Assembly (NCBI RefSeq): GCF_022829545.1
Contig: NZ_JAKSYM010000402.1
Coordinates: forward strand, 248,001 to 312,000
Length of the DNA stretch: 64,000 nucleotides
Source: Methylobacterium sp. J-030
GTDB lineage: Bacteria; Pseudomonadota; Alphaproteobacteria; Rhizobiales; Beijerinckiaceae
Direction: 5' to 3'
Shown here piece by piece: positions 1 to 9,284 of this stretch. The translations under genes were made by a program, and so were the position numbers. Position 1 is the first letter of the stretch. Every line of letters starts with the position of its first letter. The notes below the pieces were generated by a model, which made no database searches, had not been told where the DNA came from, and saw only the letters and a program-made list of their open reading frames with translations.

Positions 1-1914
1 GAAGTCCCGCGCGGGTGGGGGGAGAGCGGTGTCTCCCGCCGCGCCCTCCTCGCCGGGCTCGGCGCCACGCTCGTCTGGTGGCGTGCGCCGTCCGCCGCGG
101 GGGCCGACACGCCGGCCGAAGCCCCGGCCCCGCCGGACGCGCCCCTCGTCGTCGACCTCGCCGCCCATGGCCGCCGGCTCGGCACCGCCGGCGGCACGAT
201 CCGGACCCTGATCGCGAAAGCGCGGGACGTCCGCTACCTCTCGGTCTACGGCTACACGCGCTTGGTCGGCTACGATGCCGAGCTGAACCTGCGGCCGGAC
301 GTGCTGGAACGCGTCGATGTCGCTGGCGGGCGCTTCACCTTCACCCTCCGCAAGGGCCATCGCTGGTCGGACGGCCACCCGTTCACCACCGAGGATTTTC
401 GCTATTACTGGGAGGATGTCGCCAACGAGAAGGCGCTGAGCCCGGACGGGCCGCCGGCCTTTTTCCGGATCGACGGCAAGCTGCCCCAGGTCGAGGTGCT
501 GGATCCCGTCACGATCCGCTTCGGCTGGGACCGGCCGAACCCGCTGTTCCTGCCCGCCCTGGCGGCGCCGCGAGACCCGTTGATCTACCGGCCGGCGCAC
601 TATCTCAAGCCGGTCCACGCCCGGTACATCGGCAAGGACGCTGCCGACGCGAAGGCCAAGGCGCTCAAGCTCCGGGGCTGGGCCGCCCTCCACAACCGTA
701 TGGACGACAATTACGAGCTCAACAATCCGGACTGCCCGACCCTCCAGGGCTGGATCCCGAAAACCCGCTCGCCCGCCACACGGTTTCGGTTCGAGCGCAA
801 TCGCTCCTACCATCGGGTCGACACCGCCGGCACCCACCTGCCCTACATCGATTCGATCGTGATGGACGTCGCCTCGCAGGGCCTGCTGGTCGCAAAGACC
901 AATGCGGGCGAGGCCGATCTGATGTTCCGTGGCCTGTCGATGCCCGACATCCCGAGCCTCAAGGAAGGCGAGGCGACCCATCGCTACCGTACCAACCTGT
1001 GGCCGGTGGCGCGCGGCTCGGAATTCGCCCTCTACCCGAACCTGACCACGATGGATCCCGTCTGGCGCCAGATCAACCGCGACGTGCGCTACCGTCACGC
1101 CCTGTCACTCGCGATCGATCGCCGGACCCTCAACAACACGCTTCTGTTCGGGCTCGGCACCGAGGGCAACGACACGATCGTGTCCGACAGCAAGCTGTTC
1201 GAGCCGGAGATGCGCACGCTCAACGCCGGCTACGATCCGTCCGAGGCGGCCAAACTTCTGGACGCGATCGGTTTGACCGGCCGTGACGGCTCCGGCACGC
1301 GGCTCCTGCCCGGCGGCCGCGCCCTGGAGATCGTCGTGGAGAGCGACGGCGAGGCCGAGATGGTGCTCGATGCGCTGCTGCTCATCACGGAGTTCTGGCG
1401 CGAGGTCGGCATCCGCCTGATCACCAAGCCGCAGGAGCGCACCAACCTGCACCGGCGCTCGATCGCCGGCCTGACCGTGATGGTGGCGGCCCAAGGGCTC
1501 GACCTAGCGGTTCCGACCGCCATCATGCCGCCGACCGAGCTGAGCCCGGCGCAGCCCGAGCATTATTCCTGGCCGCTCTGGAGCATGAACCTCGAAAGCC
1601 GCGGCAAGAGCGGTGAACCCTGCGACGTCCCCGAGGTCCAGCGCCTGATCGAGCTCGACCGCCAGTGGCGCGATACCGACGACGCGGTCCAGCAAGCCGC
1701 GATCTGGCGCGAGATGCTACTGAACCACGCGAGCAACACCTGGGTGATCGGTACCGTGGCCGGGGCGTTGCAGCCCGTGGTCGGCGCCGATCGCCTCGTC
1801 AACCTGCCGAAGCGCGCCCTCTATTCCTGGGAGCCCACCGCCATGATCGGCGTGCAGCGCATCGACGAGCTGTTCTGGGACACCGGCGCCGACACGCGCG
1901 CGGAGGCCCGGTGA
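1..1914 (+). CDS. Peptide-type ABC transporter substrate-binding protein (5' partial)
   Basis: This is a periplasmic solute-binding protein of the SBP_bac_5 family (OppA/DppA type), expected to capture peptides or similar solutes for the two permeases that follow. The reading frame is open from base 1 with no start codon, so the true start lies before the window. Near the left edge it encodes a twin-arginine-like motif (SRRALLAGLG) followed by a hydrophobic stretch ending near AAGA, which looks like a Tat signal peptide. Typical family features follow, such as the RWSDGHPFTTEDF segment. About 638 codons are visible, long for the family, as in YejA-like members. The stop overlaps the GTG start of the next gene by four bases. 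The substrate is unknown. Confidence 0.88.
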   Translation, partial: EVPRGWGESGVSRRALLAGLGATLVWWRAPSAAGADTPAEAPAPPDAPLVVDLAAHGRRLGTAGGTIRTLIAKARDVRYLSVYGYTRLVGYDAELNLRPDVLERVDVAGGRFTFTLRKGHRWSDGHPFTTEDFRYYWEDVANEKALSPDGPPAFFRIDGKLPQVEVLDPVTIRFGWDRPNPLFLPALAAPRDPLIYRPAHYLKPVHARYIGKDAADAKAKALKLRGWAALHNRMDDNYELNNPDCPTLQGWIPKTRSPATRFRFERNRSYHRVDTAGTHLPYIDSIVMDVASQGLLVAKTNAGEADLMFRGLSMPDIPSLKEGEATHRYRTNLWPVARGSEFALYPNLTTMDPVWRQINRDVRYRHALSLAIDRRTLNNTLLFGLGTEGNDTIVSDSKLFEPEMRTLNAGYDPSEAAKLLDAIGLTGRDGSGTRLLPGGRALEIVVESDGEAEMVLDALLLITEFWREVGIRLITKPQERTNLHRRSIAGLTVMVAAQGLDLAVPTAIMPPTELSPAQPEHYSWPLWSMNLESRGKSGEPCDVPEVQRLIELDRQWRDTDDAVQQAAIWREMLLNHASNTWVIGTVAGALQPVVGADRLVNLPKRALYSWEPTAMIGVQRIDELFWDTGADTRAEAR

Positions 1915-2927
1915 TCGCCGCGATCCTGCGCCGCATCGTCACCATGGCGGCAACGCTGCTGGTGATCTCGGCGCTCGTCTTCATCATCATCAAGTTGCCG
2001 CCGGGCGACTACCTGACCAACCAGATCTTGGAGCTGCGCGCCACCGGCGACGCGAGTTCCGTTGCGAAGGCCCAGCTGCTCGTCACGCAGTACGGGCTCG
2101 ACCGGCCGATCTGGCAGCAATACCTGATGTGGATCGGCGTCATGCCCGGTGCGGGAGGCTTCTCGGGGCTGCTGCAGGGTGATTGGGGCTGGTCATTCGA
2201 GTACGACAAGCCGGTGGCCGACGTGGTCGGCGACGCCCTGTGGCTGACCCTGCTGATCAACCTGACGGCCGTGGTGTTCGTCCACCTCGTGGCGATCCCG
2301 GCGGCGATCTACTCGGCGACGCACCGGAACACGTTCGGCGACGCGGTGGTGACCCTGCTGGGCTATGTCGGCCTCGCGGTACCGGGCTTTCTGCTGGCGC
2401 TGATCCTTCTGTTCTACGCCAACCGCTGGTTCGGCCTGTCGATCGGCGGCCTCTACGATTCGGCGCTCACCAACCGGCCCTGGACCTGGGACAAGATCCG
2501 CTCCCTCCTCGGCCATCTGATCGTGCCGACCCTGGTGATCGGGCTCGGCGGGACGGCGGCGATGATCCGGCGCATGCGCGCCAACCTGCTCGACGAGCTG
2601 GCCAAGCCCTACACGGTCACCGCCCGGGCCAAGGGCCTGCCGCCCCTGAAGGCGCTGCTGAAATATCCGTTCCGGATGTCGCTGAACCCGTTCGTGGCGG
2701 ATATCGGCAACCTGCTGCCGCACCTCGTGTCGGGTTCGGTTCTGGTCTCGCTGGTACTGAGCCTCCCCACCGTGGGGCCGCTGCTGCTCGATGCCCTGCG
2801 CAGCCAGGACCAGTTCATGGCCGGCTTCATCCTGATGTTCGTCGCCGCCCTGACGCTCGTCGGGATGTTGATCTCCGACCTGACCCTCGTCTGGCTGGAC
2901 CCGCGGATCCGCATGGGGCTGCGATGA
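1911..2927 (+). CDS. ABC transporter permease, OppB/DppB family
   Basis: This is an inner-membrane permease of about 338 residues for a peptide-type importer. I place the start at GTG 1911, which overlaps the preceding stop as GTGA. An upstream start in the same frame would run through the binding-protein gene. It opens with a first membrane helix (residues about 8-28), and the family's GLDRPIWQQYLMWIG segment follows. The cytoplasmic EAA-type loop is visible around TVTARAKGLPPLKALLKY, which docks onto the ATPase. It closes with WLDPRIRMGLR, typical of OppB C-termini. It is translationally coupled to both neighbours. No ATPase gene follows. Confidence 0.9.
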   Translation: MIAAILRRIVTMAATLLVISALVFIIIKLPPGDYLTNQILELRATGDASSVAKAQLLVTQYGLDRPIWQQYLMWIGVMPGAGGFSGLLQGDWGWSFEYDKPVADVVGDALWLTLLINLTAVVFVHLVAIPAAIYSATHRNTFGDAVVTLLGYVGLAVPGFLLALILLFYANRWFGLSIGGLYDSALTNRPWTWDKIRSLLGHLIVPTLVIGLGGTAAMIRRMRANLLDELAKPYTVTARAKGLPPLKALLKYPFRMSLNPFVADIGNLLPHLVSGSVLVSLVLSLPTVGPLLLDALRSQDQFMAGFILMFVAALTLVGMLISDLTLVWLDPRIRMGLR

Positions 2928-4072
2928 TGGACGCGATCCCCGCCGGCCGCCATTTCGTCGATCCGGCGCCCTTCGAGCCCGAGGCCGGCCCCGAGGGCGG
3001 TGCCGGGAATGCCTCCGCATGGCGGCTGATCGCCCGAAAGTTCCTGCGTCACCGCTTGGCGGTCGCATCGGCCGTGATCCTGCTCCTGCTCTACGCGATC
3101 GTGCCGTTCGTGGAACTGCTGGCGCCCTACGGCCAAGCGCGGCGCAACGGCGACTTTCTCTACGCGCCGCCACAGGGTGTTCACCTCGTCCACGAGGGCG
3201 GCTTCGTCGGGCCGTTCGTCTACCCGTACCGAGCCCATCTCGATCTCGACACGTTCCGCCGGGACTACAAGGTCGACACGGCCGCCCCGCAGCCCCTGCG
3301 CTTCCTGTGCCGGGGCGACGGCTACGACTGGCTCGGGCTCGTCCATACGGACCTGCACCTCGTCTGCCCGCCGGAGAACGGCACGCTGTTTCTGCTCGGC
3401 ACCGACAAGCTCGGCCGCGACCTGTTCTCGCGCCTGATCTACGGCGCGCGAATCTCGCTCACCATCGGCCTCGTGGGCGTCGCGATCTCCTTCACGCTCG
3501 GGCTCTTCTTCGGCGGCATCGCGGGTTATTTCGGCGGGATCGTGGATGCTGGGGTACAGCGGCTGATCGAGGTGGTGCGCTCGCTCCCGGAGCTGCCGCT
3601 CTGGCTCGCCCTCTCGGCCGCCCTGCCGCCGAGCTGGAGTCCGCTGCTGATCTTTTTCGGCATCACGGTGATCCTGGGGCTCCTGGATTGGCCGGGCCTC
3701 GCCCGGGCGGTGCGCGGCAAACTCCTGGCGCTCCGCGAGGAGGATTTCGTTCAGGCGGCCGAGCTGATGGGCGCCTCGCCGGCCCGCGTGATCGGCCGGC
3801 ACCTGATCCCAAACTTCATGAGTCACCTGATCGCCTCGGCGACGTTATCGATCCCCACCATGATCCTCGGCGAGACCGCCCTCTCCTTCCTGGGCCTCGG
3901 CCTGCGGCCACCCGTGACGAGCTGGGGGGTGCTGCTCAACGAGGCGCAGAATCTGGCGGCGGTACAGCTCTATCCCTGGCTGCTGGTGCCGGTTCTGCCG
4001 GTGCTGGTGACGGTGCTGGCCTTCAATTTCATGGGGGATGGCCTACGCGATGCGGCCGATCCGTATCATTGA
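2924..4072 (+). CDS. ABC transporter permease, OppC/YejE-like family
   Basis: This is the second membrane subunit of the importer, about 382 residues. The start is the first ATG of an ATGATG pair at 2924, overlapping the upstream stop. Residues 1-45 are cytoplasmic, helix 1 is near 46-65, and then comes an extracytoplasmic segment of roughly 85 residues (about 70-155) before the conserved LGTDKLGRDLFSRLIYG entry into the permease core. This insertion is like that of YejE-type subunits. The EAA loop (EEDFVQAAELMGASPARVI) and the C-terminal SFLGLGLRPPVTSWG motif are present. The next gene is on the opposite strand 18 bases away, so no ATPase subunit is encoded downstream. It may lie upstream of the window or elsewhere. 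Confidence 0.9.
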   Translation: MMDAIPAGRHFVDPAPFEPEAGPEGGAGNASAWRLIARKFLRHRLAVASAVILLLLYAIVPFVELLAPYGQARRNGDFLYAPPQGVHLVHEGGFVGPFVYPYRAHLDLDTFRRDYKVDTAAPQPLRFLCRGDGYDWLGLVHTDLHLVCPPENGTLFLLGTDKLGRDLFSRLIYGARISLTIGLVGVAISFTLGLFFGGIAGYFGGIVDAGVQRLIEVVRSLPELPLWLALSAALPPSWSPLLIFFGITVILGLLDWPGLARAVRGKLLALREEDFVQAAELMGASPARVIGRHLIPNFMSHLIASATLSIPTMILGETALSFLGLGLRPPVTSWGVLLNEAQNLAAVQLYPWLLVPVLPVLVTVLAFNFMGDGLRDAADPYH

Positions 4073-4090
4073 GACTGCGGCGACCTCGGG

Positions 4091-6304
4091 TCATCCCGCT
4101 AGCGGAAGCGGCGCGATCCGCGCTGGCGCGGCGGCGCTCTTGCGTTCCAGCAGGCCCGGCGGCGGCACCGGTGCCTCGATGGTGCAGACGACGCCGGCCG
4201 GTTCGTAGCTCAGGGCGACCTCGCCGGCGAGTTCCCGGGCAAGGCTGCGCTCGATCAGGCGCGAGCCGAAACCGGTGCGGGTCGGCTTCTTGACCGGGGG
4301 ACCGCCGCGCTCGGACCAGCGCAGGTAGAGGCGGATCTCGGCCTCGCGCCGCACGGTCCAGGAGATGTCGACCATCCCGCCCTCGATCGACAGGGCACCA
4401 TACTTCACCGCGTTGGTGCCGAGTTCGTGCAGCGCCATGGCGATGGACAGGGCGAGCCGCGGTGCGAGGCGGAGCGGCGGCCCGTTGACCCGGAACCGCG
4501 AAGCGCGGCCGTCGCCGGATTCGAGCGGACGGATCGCATCCGCAACGACAGCCGACAGCTCCGCGCCCTCCCAGCTCTCCCGGGTGAGCACGTCGTGGAC
4601 GCGGGCCAGAGCCAGAAGCCGCGCCTCGAAGGCGGCCCGGGCGGCGTCGGCTTCGGCGCCTTCGAGGCCGCGCAGGGACTGCACGGCGATCGACTGAACC
4701 GTGGCCAGGGTGTTTTTCACCCGGTGATTGAGCTCGTGAATCAGCAGGAGCAAGTGCTCCTCGGCATTCTTGGCATCGGTGATGTCGATGTTGCAGCCGG
4801 TATAGCCCAGGAAGTTATGGTCATCGTCGAGGCGCGGAACGCCCTCGCAGCGCAGCCAGCGCGCGGCCCGATCCCGGTCGATCACCCGAACCTCGATGCG
4901 GAACGGAATACGGTCATCGAAGGCCTCCGAGAAGGCGGCGCGGAACCCTTCGAGGTCCTCGGGATGGATGATCCGCGTCCAGCCTTCGTTGGCGAGTTCG
5001 GCTGCCGGCATCCCGAACATGTGCTCGAAATGCAGGTTGGCGAAACTCACCTCGCCGGTCTCGTCCGTCATCCAGATCAGAGCCGGCGCCGAGTCGGCCA
5101 TGTGCCGGAACCGGGCCTCGCTCTCGCTGAGCGCCGTCAGGCCGCGCCGCGTGTCTTCGAGCGCCCGATCGCGCTCCTCCTCCCGGGTGCGCAGCCGGAG
5201 CGAGGCCTCGGACAGCACGAGGGCGAGCCGCTGGATCTCGTGGACCGGCGAGGCGATCCGTGGAATCGCCTCGCCGCGCGCCAGAGCGGGTCCGGAGGCG
5301 GAGAGCAGACGCAGCGGGCGGGAGACCCGCGACCATAGATTGACGGCCAGCAGCGATGAGGTCGCGAGAACCAGCAGGCCGAAGCCCGCGAAGGCCCAGA
5401 CCCAGCGCCTGACGCGCGCGTCGACCAACGCCTGGGGGATGCTGGTGGCGACCATCCAGCCTGTCAGGCGGGAGCGCGCCTCGATCACCACCACCGGCTT
5501 ATGCTGGCGATCCTGCCCCTCCCAGACGCCGGGCGTCGCGGATTGTACCTGCCGCAGGCTCGCGAGCCGCGGACGGCCGATCACCGCATCGGGCTCCGGC
5601 AGGCGGGCCAATACGATGCCGTTGCGGTCGCTGATGCCCGTCGTCCAGCCGGGCACGACCTCGCGCGACAGGATGCCCTGGAGGCGTGACAGCGGAACGG
5701 TGAAGCTGAGGATGTAGCCGACCTCGCCGTCCATCATCACCGGCACGCCGACCGCGTAGGTAGCCTCGTTGACGGAGGGGCCCGGCACGTAGCCGCTCAC
5801 CATGGCGCGCTGCGTCCCCTTCGTCAGTTCCTGGTCGAAGGGCAGCGCAACGACCGGGAGCGGCGCGCCCCGCGGCACGCCGGTGTTGACGACCTCCTGG
5901 CCGTTCGGACGCCTGAGCAGAACGTCGAGGTCAATTGATTCGCGCACGAGGCGCGCCTGCGCGTCGAAGGCGTCGAAATCGCCCTGCCGTATCCGCGGGG
6001 ATGTGGCCAGCGTCTGCAGCACGGATACGAGGCCGGCGGTGTCGCGGTCCAGCGAGAGGCCGATCCCGCGCACGTTCTCGCGCGCATCCTGCTCGAACCG
6101 CGCCCGCTCGGCTGAGGCGTAGCGCATCAGCAGGATGCCTGTGAACAGGAGGCCCGGCCCGATCAGCGCCACGACGAGGGCGATCAGGTAGACCTGCGTC
6201 GAGAAGCCGTTGCCGGCGAAACGGTGAAGCCGCCGCGACAGCCACGACCGGCGCGCGGGGATCACCGCCGGGACGCCGCCGCCCGCCTGCTGGTCCGGAC
6301 TCAA
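4091..6304 (-). CDS. HWE-family membrane sensor histidine kinase with PAS domain
   Basis: This 737-residue sensor kinase starts at TTG 6304; a shorter start at GTG 6265 is possible. A short N-terminus leads to a membrane helix (about 36-60), an extracytoplasmic sensing region with a dCache-like look (about 61-300) and a second helix (about 301-322). A HAMP-like linker and a PAS domain (about 395-510) follow. The kinase core has the HWE signature: the phospho-acceptor lies in HELNHRVKNTLATVQS (H527 likely), the N-box in ALHELGTNAVKYGAL, and a W-S-E triplet at 663-665. HWE kinases in alphaproteobacteria commonly feed general stress response or light signalling. No response regulator is adjacent, so the partner is unknown. 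Confidence 0.9.
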   Translation of the reverse strand: MSPDQQAGGGVPAVIPARRSWLSRRLHRFAGNGFSTQVYLIALVVALIGPGLLFTGILLMRYASAERARFEQDARENVRGIGLSLDRDTAGLVSVLQTLATSPRIRQGDFDAFDAQARLVRESIDLDVLLRRPNGQEVVNTGVPRGAPLPVVALPFDQELTKGTQRAMVSGYVPGPSVNEATYAVGVPVMMDGEVGYILSFTVPLSRLQGILSREVVPGWTTGISDRNGIVLARLPEPDAVIGRPRLASLRQVQSATPGVWEGQDRQHKPVVVIEARSRLTGWMVATSIPQALVDARVRRWVWAFAGFGLLVLATSSLLAVNLWSRVSRPLRLLSASGPALARGEAIPRIASPVHEIQRLALVLSEASLRLRTREEERDRALEDTRRGLTALSESEARFRHMADSAPALIWMTDETGEVSFANLHFEHMFGMPAAELANEGWTRIIHPEDLEGFRAAFSEAFDDRIPFRIEVRVIDRDRAARWLRCEGVPRLDDDHNFLGYTGCNIDITDAKNAEEHLLLLIHELNHRVKNTLATVQSIAVQSLRGLEGAEADAARAAFEARLLALARVHDVLTRESWEGAELSAVVADAIRPLESGDGRASRFRVNGPPLRLAPRLALSIAMALHELGTNAVKYGALSIEGGMVDISWTVRREAEIRLYLRWSERGGPPVKKPTRTGFGSRLIERSLARELAGEVALSYEPAGVVCTIEAPVPPPGLLERKSAAAPARIAPLPLAG

Positions 6305-6359
6305 GCGGGGCCCGTCCCCGGCCCGCAGCGCCCCGCGGGCTCCTCGCCGTTGCCTCGCC

Positions 6360-6716
6360 TCATGACCGATCGATATGGCCGAGATCGCGCTCCGGGTCGA
6401 GGTGGTCCCGCACCCGTTGCTTGAGCGCCTTCACGTCGGGGAAGCCACCGTCGCGCACCCGCTCCCAAACCACCGCCGTCCCGATCTCGATCCGGAACGC
6501 CCCGCCCGAAGCCGGGATCAGCGCGACCTCGCCGAGAGCATCGCGAAAGGTCGAGAGCAGCTCCTGCGCCATCCAGGCGGATCGCAGCAGCCAGTTGCAC
6601 TGCGTGCAGTAGGTGATCGCCACGCGCGGCGGTTGCGCTCGGCTCGCGCCATCCACCGTCACGTCGCTGCCGGGATTCACGTCCACTGACCCCTCGTGCA
6701 TATGGGCACAGCGCAC
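6360..6716 (-). CDS. SelT/SelW/SelH (Rdx) family protein, cysteine form
   Basis: This is a small thioredoxin-fold protein of the Rdx family. The family hallmark is a redox CxxC or CxxU motif shortly after the first strand; here it is ITYCTQCNWLLRSAWMAQEL, so it is a cysteine homologue and not a selenoprotein. The rest matches the family shape: a helix, then GGAFRIEIGTAVVWERVRDGGFPD and a C-terminal KQRVRDHL helix. The first 30 residues are not conserved-looking and the start could be either ATG 6716 or ATG 6701. The exact role is unknown for bacterial members; a thiol redox function is inferred from the fold. It reads away from the tRNA-Val gene and is probably a single-gene unit. Confidence 0.8.
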   Translation of the reverse strand: MRCAHMHEGSVDVNPGSDVTVDGASRAQPPRVAITYCTQCNWLLRSAWMAQELLSTFRDALGEVALIPASGGAFRIEIGTAVVWERVRDGGFPDVKALKQRVRDHLDPERDLGHIDRS

Positions 6717-6914
6717 CGGACCAGACGACTTGTCAACCTGGGGACGGACGAGACGCTGGGGGATCGGCTCCTTGCAGTCCCAGAACGTCCGGCCTGCCGT
6801 CGCACTCGTGAATCAGCGAACGTCGCTTGACGTCCAGGCCTGCCGCGCCCTAGAAGGCCGGCCACCGGATCGCAGCGCTTCGATCGGCGGCGCCGACCGG
6901 CGCGTGGCCGGCAC

Positions 6915-6989
6915 GGACGGTTAGCACAGCGGTAGTGCGTTCCCTTCACACGGGAAAGGTCGCAGGTTCGATCCCTGCACCGTCCACCA
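6915..6989 (+). tRNA. tRNA-Val (anticodon CAC)
   Basis: A full cloverleaf can be drawn. The acceptor stem GGACGGT pairs with ACCGTCC, followed by discriminator A and an encoded CCA. The D arm is GCAC/GTGC, the anticodon stem TTCCC/GGGAA, and the T arm GCAGG-TTCGATC-CCTGC. The seven-base anticodon loop TTCACAC places CAC at positions 34-36, which reads the valine codon GTG. An open reading frame crossing this gene into pccB exists but is a shadow. Confidence 0.96.
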
Positions 6990-7141
6990 GCCTTCTCCCC
7001 CTCATGTCCAACCGCACGGAGCGGCGCGTCTGTTTGCCGCCCAGAAGGCGCGTGCTAAGGGCGCACAAGCGGTCAATGCATAAGCTTGGACCGGCCCGAT
7101 CCGGGTCGCGCGGTCCAGCAGGGGAAGGGCGGACGTCAACC

Positions 7142-8674
7142 ATGAAGGATATCCTCGACAAGCTCGAAGAGCGCCGGGCGCAGGCCCGTCTCGGCGGCGG
7201 TGAGCGGCGCGTCGAGGCGCAGCACAACCGCGGCAAGCTGACCGCGCGGGAGCGCATCGAACTCCTCCTCGACCACGGGTCGTTCGAAGAGTTCGACATG
7301 TTCGTGCAGCACCGCTCCACGGATTTCGGCATGGAGGCCCAGAAGATCCCGGGCGACGGCGTGGTGACCGGCTGGGGCACGATCAACGGCCGCACCGTCT
7401 TCCTGTTCTCCAAGGATTTCACGGTGTTCGGCGGCTCCCTGTCGGAGGCCCACGCGCAGAAGATCGTGAAGGTCCAGGACATGGCGCTGAAGATGCGCGC
7501 CCCGATCATCGGCATCTTCGATGCCGGCGGCGCGCGCATCCAGGAGGGCGTGGCGGCGCTCGGCGGCTACGGCGAGGTGTTCCGCCGCAATGTCATGGCG
7601 TCGGGCGTCATCCCGCAGATCTCGGTGATCATGGGACCTTGCGCGGGGGGCGACGTCTACTCGCCGGCCATGACCGACTTCATCTTCATGGTCCGCGACA
7701 CGAGCTACATGTTCGTGACCGGTCCCGACGTCGTGAAAACCGTGACCAATGAGGTCGTCACCGCCGAGGAACTGGGCGGCGCCAAGGTCCACACCACCAA
7801 GTCGTCGATCGCGGACGGCGCGTTCGAGAACGACGTGGAGGCGATCCTCCAGATCCGCCGCCTGCTCGACTTCCTGCCGGCCAACAACATCGACGGCGTG
7901 CCCGAGATCGAGAGCTTCGACGATGTCGAGCGGCTCGATTCGTCCCTCGATACGCTGATCCCCGACAACCCGAACAAGCCCTACGACATGGGCGAGCTGA
8001 TCCGGCGCATCGTCGACGAGGGCGATCTTTTCGAGATTCAGGCGGCCTACGCACGCAACATCATCACGGGCTTCGGCCGGATCGAGGGGCGTACCGTCGG
8101 CTTCGTGGCCAACCAGCCGCTGGTTTTGGCGGGCGTGCTTGACGCGGACGCCTCGCGGAAGGCGGCGCGGTTCGTGCGCTACTGCGACGCCTTCGGCATC
8201 CCGATCGTGACCTTCGTGGACGTGCCGGGCTTCCTCCCGGGGACGGCGCAGGAATATGGCGGCCTGATCAAGCACGGCGCCAAGCTGCTCTTCGCCTATT
8301 CGCAGGCGACCGTGCCGCTGGTCACCATCATCACCCGCAAGGCCTTCGGCGGGGCCTACGACGTCATGGCATCGAAGCACGTCGGGGCCGACGTCAACTA
8401 TGCGTGGCCGACGGCCCAGATCGCCGTGATGGGCGCCAAGGGTGCAGTGGAGATCATCTTCCGCAGCGAGATCGGCGACCCCGAAAAGATCGCGGCGCGG
8501 ACCGGCGAGTACGAGGACCGGTTCCTGTCGCCCTTCGTGGCGGCCGAGCGCGGTTACATCGACGAGGTGATCATGCCGCATTCGACCCGGCGCCGGATTG
8601 CCAGGGCACTCGGCATGCTCCGCACGAAGAAGATGGAGCAGCCCTGGAAGAAGCACGACAACATCCCGCTCTGA
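7142..8674 (+). CDS. pccB: Propionyl-CoA carboxylase beta subunit (acyl-CoA carboxyltransferase)
   Basis: This is the 510-residue carboxyltransferase subunit of a biotin-dependent acyl-CoA carboxylase. It moves carboxyl from biotin to propionyl-CoA to give methylmalonyl-CoA, a step of propionate metabolism and of the ethylmalonyl-CoA pathway used by methylotrophs. It begins MKDILDKLEERR, standard for the family. The acyl-CoA oxyanion region (FDAGGARIQEGVAALGGYG), the MGPCAGGDVYSPA segment and the carboxybiotin-side motif (ITRKAFGGAYDVMAS) are all intact, and it ends KKHDNIPL as in PccB orthologues. The start at 7142 is chosen because earlier in-frame starts lie in the tRNA. The biotin/ATP subunit pccA is not adjacent. 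Confidence 0.95.
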   Translation: MKDILDKLEERRAQARLGGGERRVEAQHNRGKLTARERIELLLDHGSFEEFDMFVQHRSTDFGMEAQKIPGDGVVTGWGTINGRTVFLFSKDFTVFGGSLSEAHAQKIVKVQDMALKMRAPIIGIFDAGGARIQEGVAALGGYGEVFRRNVMASGVIPQISVIMGPCAGGDVYSPAMTDFIFMVRDTSYMFVTGPDVVKTVTNEVVTAEELGGAKVHTTKSSIADGAFENDVEAILQIRRLLDFLPANNIDGVPEIESFDDVERLDSSLDTLIPDNPNKPYDMGELIRRIVDEGDLFEIQAAYARNIITGFGRIEGRTVGFVANQPLVLAGVLDADASRKAARFVRYCDAFGIPIVTFVDVPGFLPGTAQEYGGLIKHGAKLLFAYSQATVPLVTIITRKAFGGAYDVMASKHVGADVNYAWPTAQIAVMGAKGAVEIIFRSEIGDPEKIAARTGEYEDRFLSPFVAAERGYIDEVIMPHSTRRRIARALGMLRTKKMEQPWKKHDNIPL

Positions 8675-8699
8675 GGCGGGACCGCGCCGCTCCGCAGCG

Positions 8700-9161
8700 T
8701 CAGCTCCGGTCGCTGTGCTCGATCACGGCGCAGAGCGTCAGTGGCCCCTTGTCGGGCGAGACCATCGCCGAGCACGTGATCCGGGCGCCACCGAGATCGA
8801 CGTTGCTGTGGCGGAGCCGGATGGAGGCCGCCTGGGCCTTGTGGGCGGCCTCGGCGATTAACGCGGCATCGATGCCGGTCACCGCGTGCCCGGCATGGCC
8901 GAACAGGTCGTAGTAGGAGTCGGGCGGGTTCGCCCCGCGGAACTGGGCGCCGACCGAGGACAGGTCCGGGCCGCCGCAGGCGAGCGTCAGCGTCATGTCG
9001 GGGCTCGCCGAAAAGCTCGCGTAATCGCTGCGCCGCTCAGTCGCCTGCGCGGCGGTCTCGGCGGTGACTCGATCGACGAGGGTATCGCAGGATTGGGCTC
9101 GCGCGGCTCCAGGGGCCGCAGCAAGGCAGGACAGGGCGAGGAGGGGGAGCAGCGCGCGCAT
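8700..9161 (-). CDS. Secreted protein of unknown function
   Basis: This 153-residue protein has a clear Sec signal peptide: MRALLPLLALSCLAAA followed by a predicted cleavage after ARAQ. I do not recognise the mature domain. It has four cysteines (SCDTL, LACGG, ITCSA and LCAV), which could form two disulphides in the periplasm. It is convergent with pccB, 25 bases away. Function is unknown. Confidence 0.7.
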   Translation of the reverse strand: MRALLPLLALSCLAAAPGAARAQSCDTLVDRVTAETAAQATERRSDYASFSASPDMTLTLACGGPDLSSVGAQFRGANPPDSYYDLFGHAGHAVTGIDAALIAEAAHKAQAASIRLRHSNVDLGGARITCSAMVSPDKGPLTLCAVIEHSDRS

Positions 9162-9284
9162 GCCGAGCAGGTAGCGCGGCCCGAGCCGGGCGACGAGCGG
9201 CGTGGCGTTCGGGCGCGGTGCCCCATCCGCACCGCAACCACCCCATGACCGCCAAACCCGAACACGCTCGTCGCCGTCCGGCTG

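Noticed and set aside
15..1286. A 423-codon frame overlapping the first binding-protein gene
   Set aside because: It is rich in Arg and Pro with no domain, in a shifted frame of a well-supported gene. High GC makes long shadow frames common.
6360..6716. Possibility that the SelW-like protein is a selenoprotein
   Set aside because: The redox motif is C-T-Q-C with two ordinary cysteine codons and no in-frame TGA.
6935..7141. A longer start for pccB that would begin inside tRNA-Val
   Set aside because: The extra N-terminus is translated from the tRNA gene and does not fit PccB; ATG 7142 gives the standard N-terminus.
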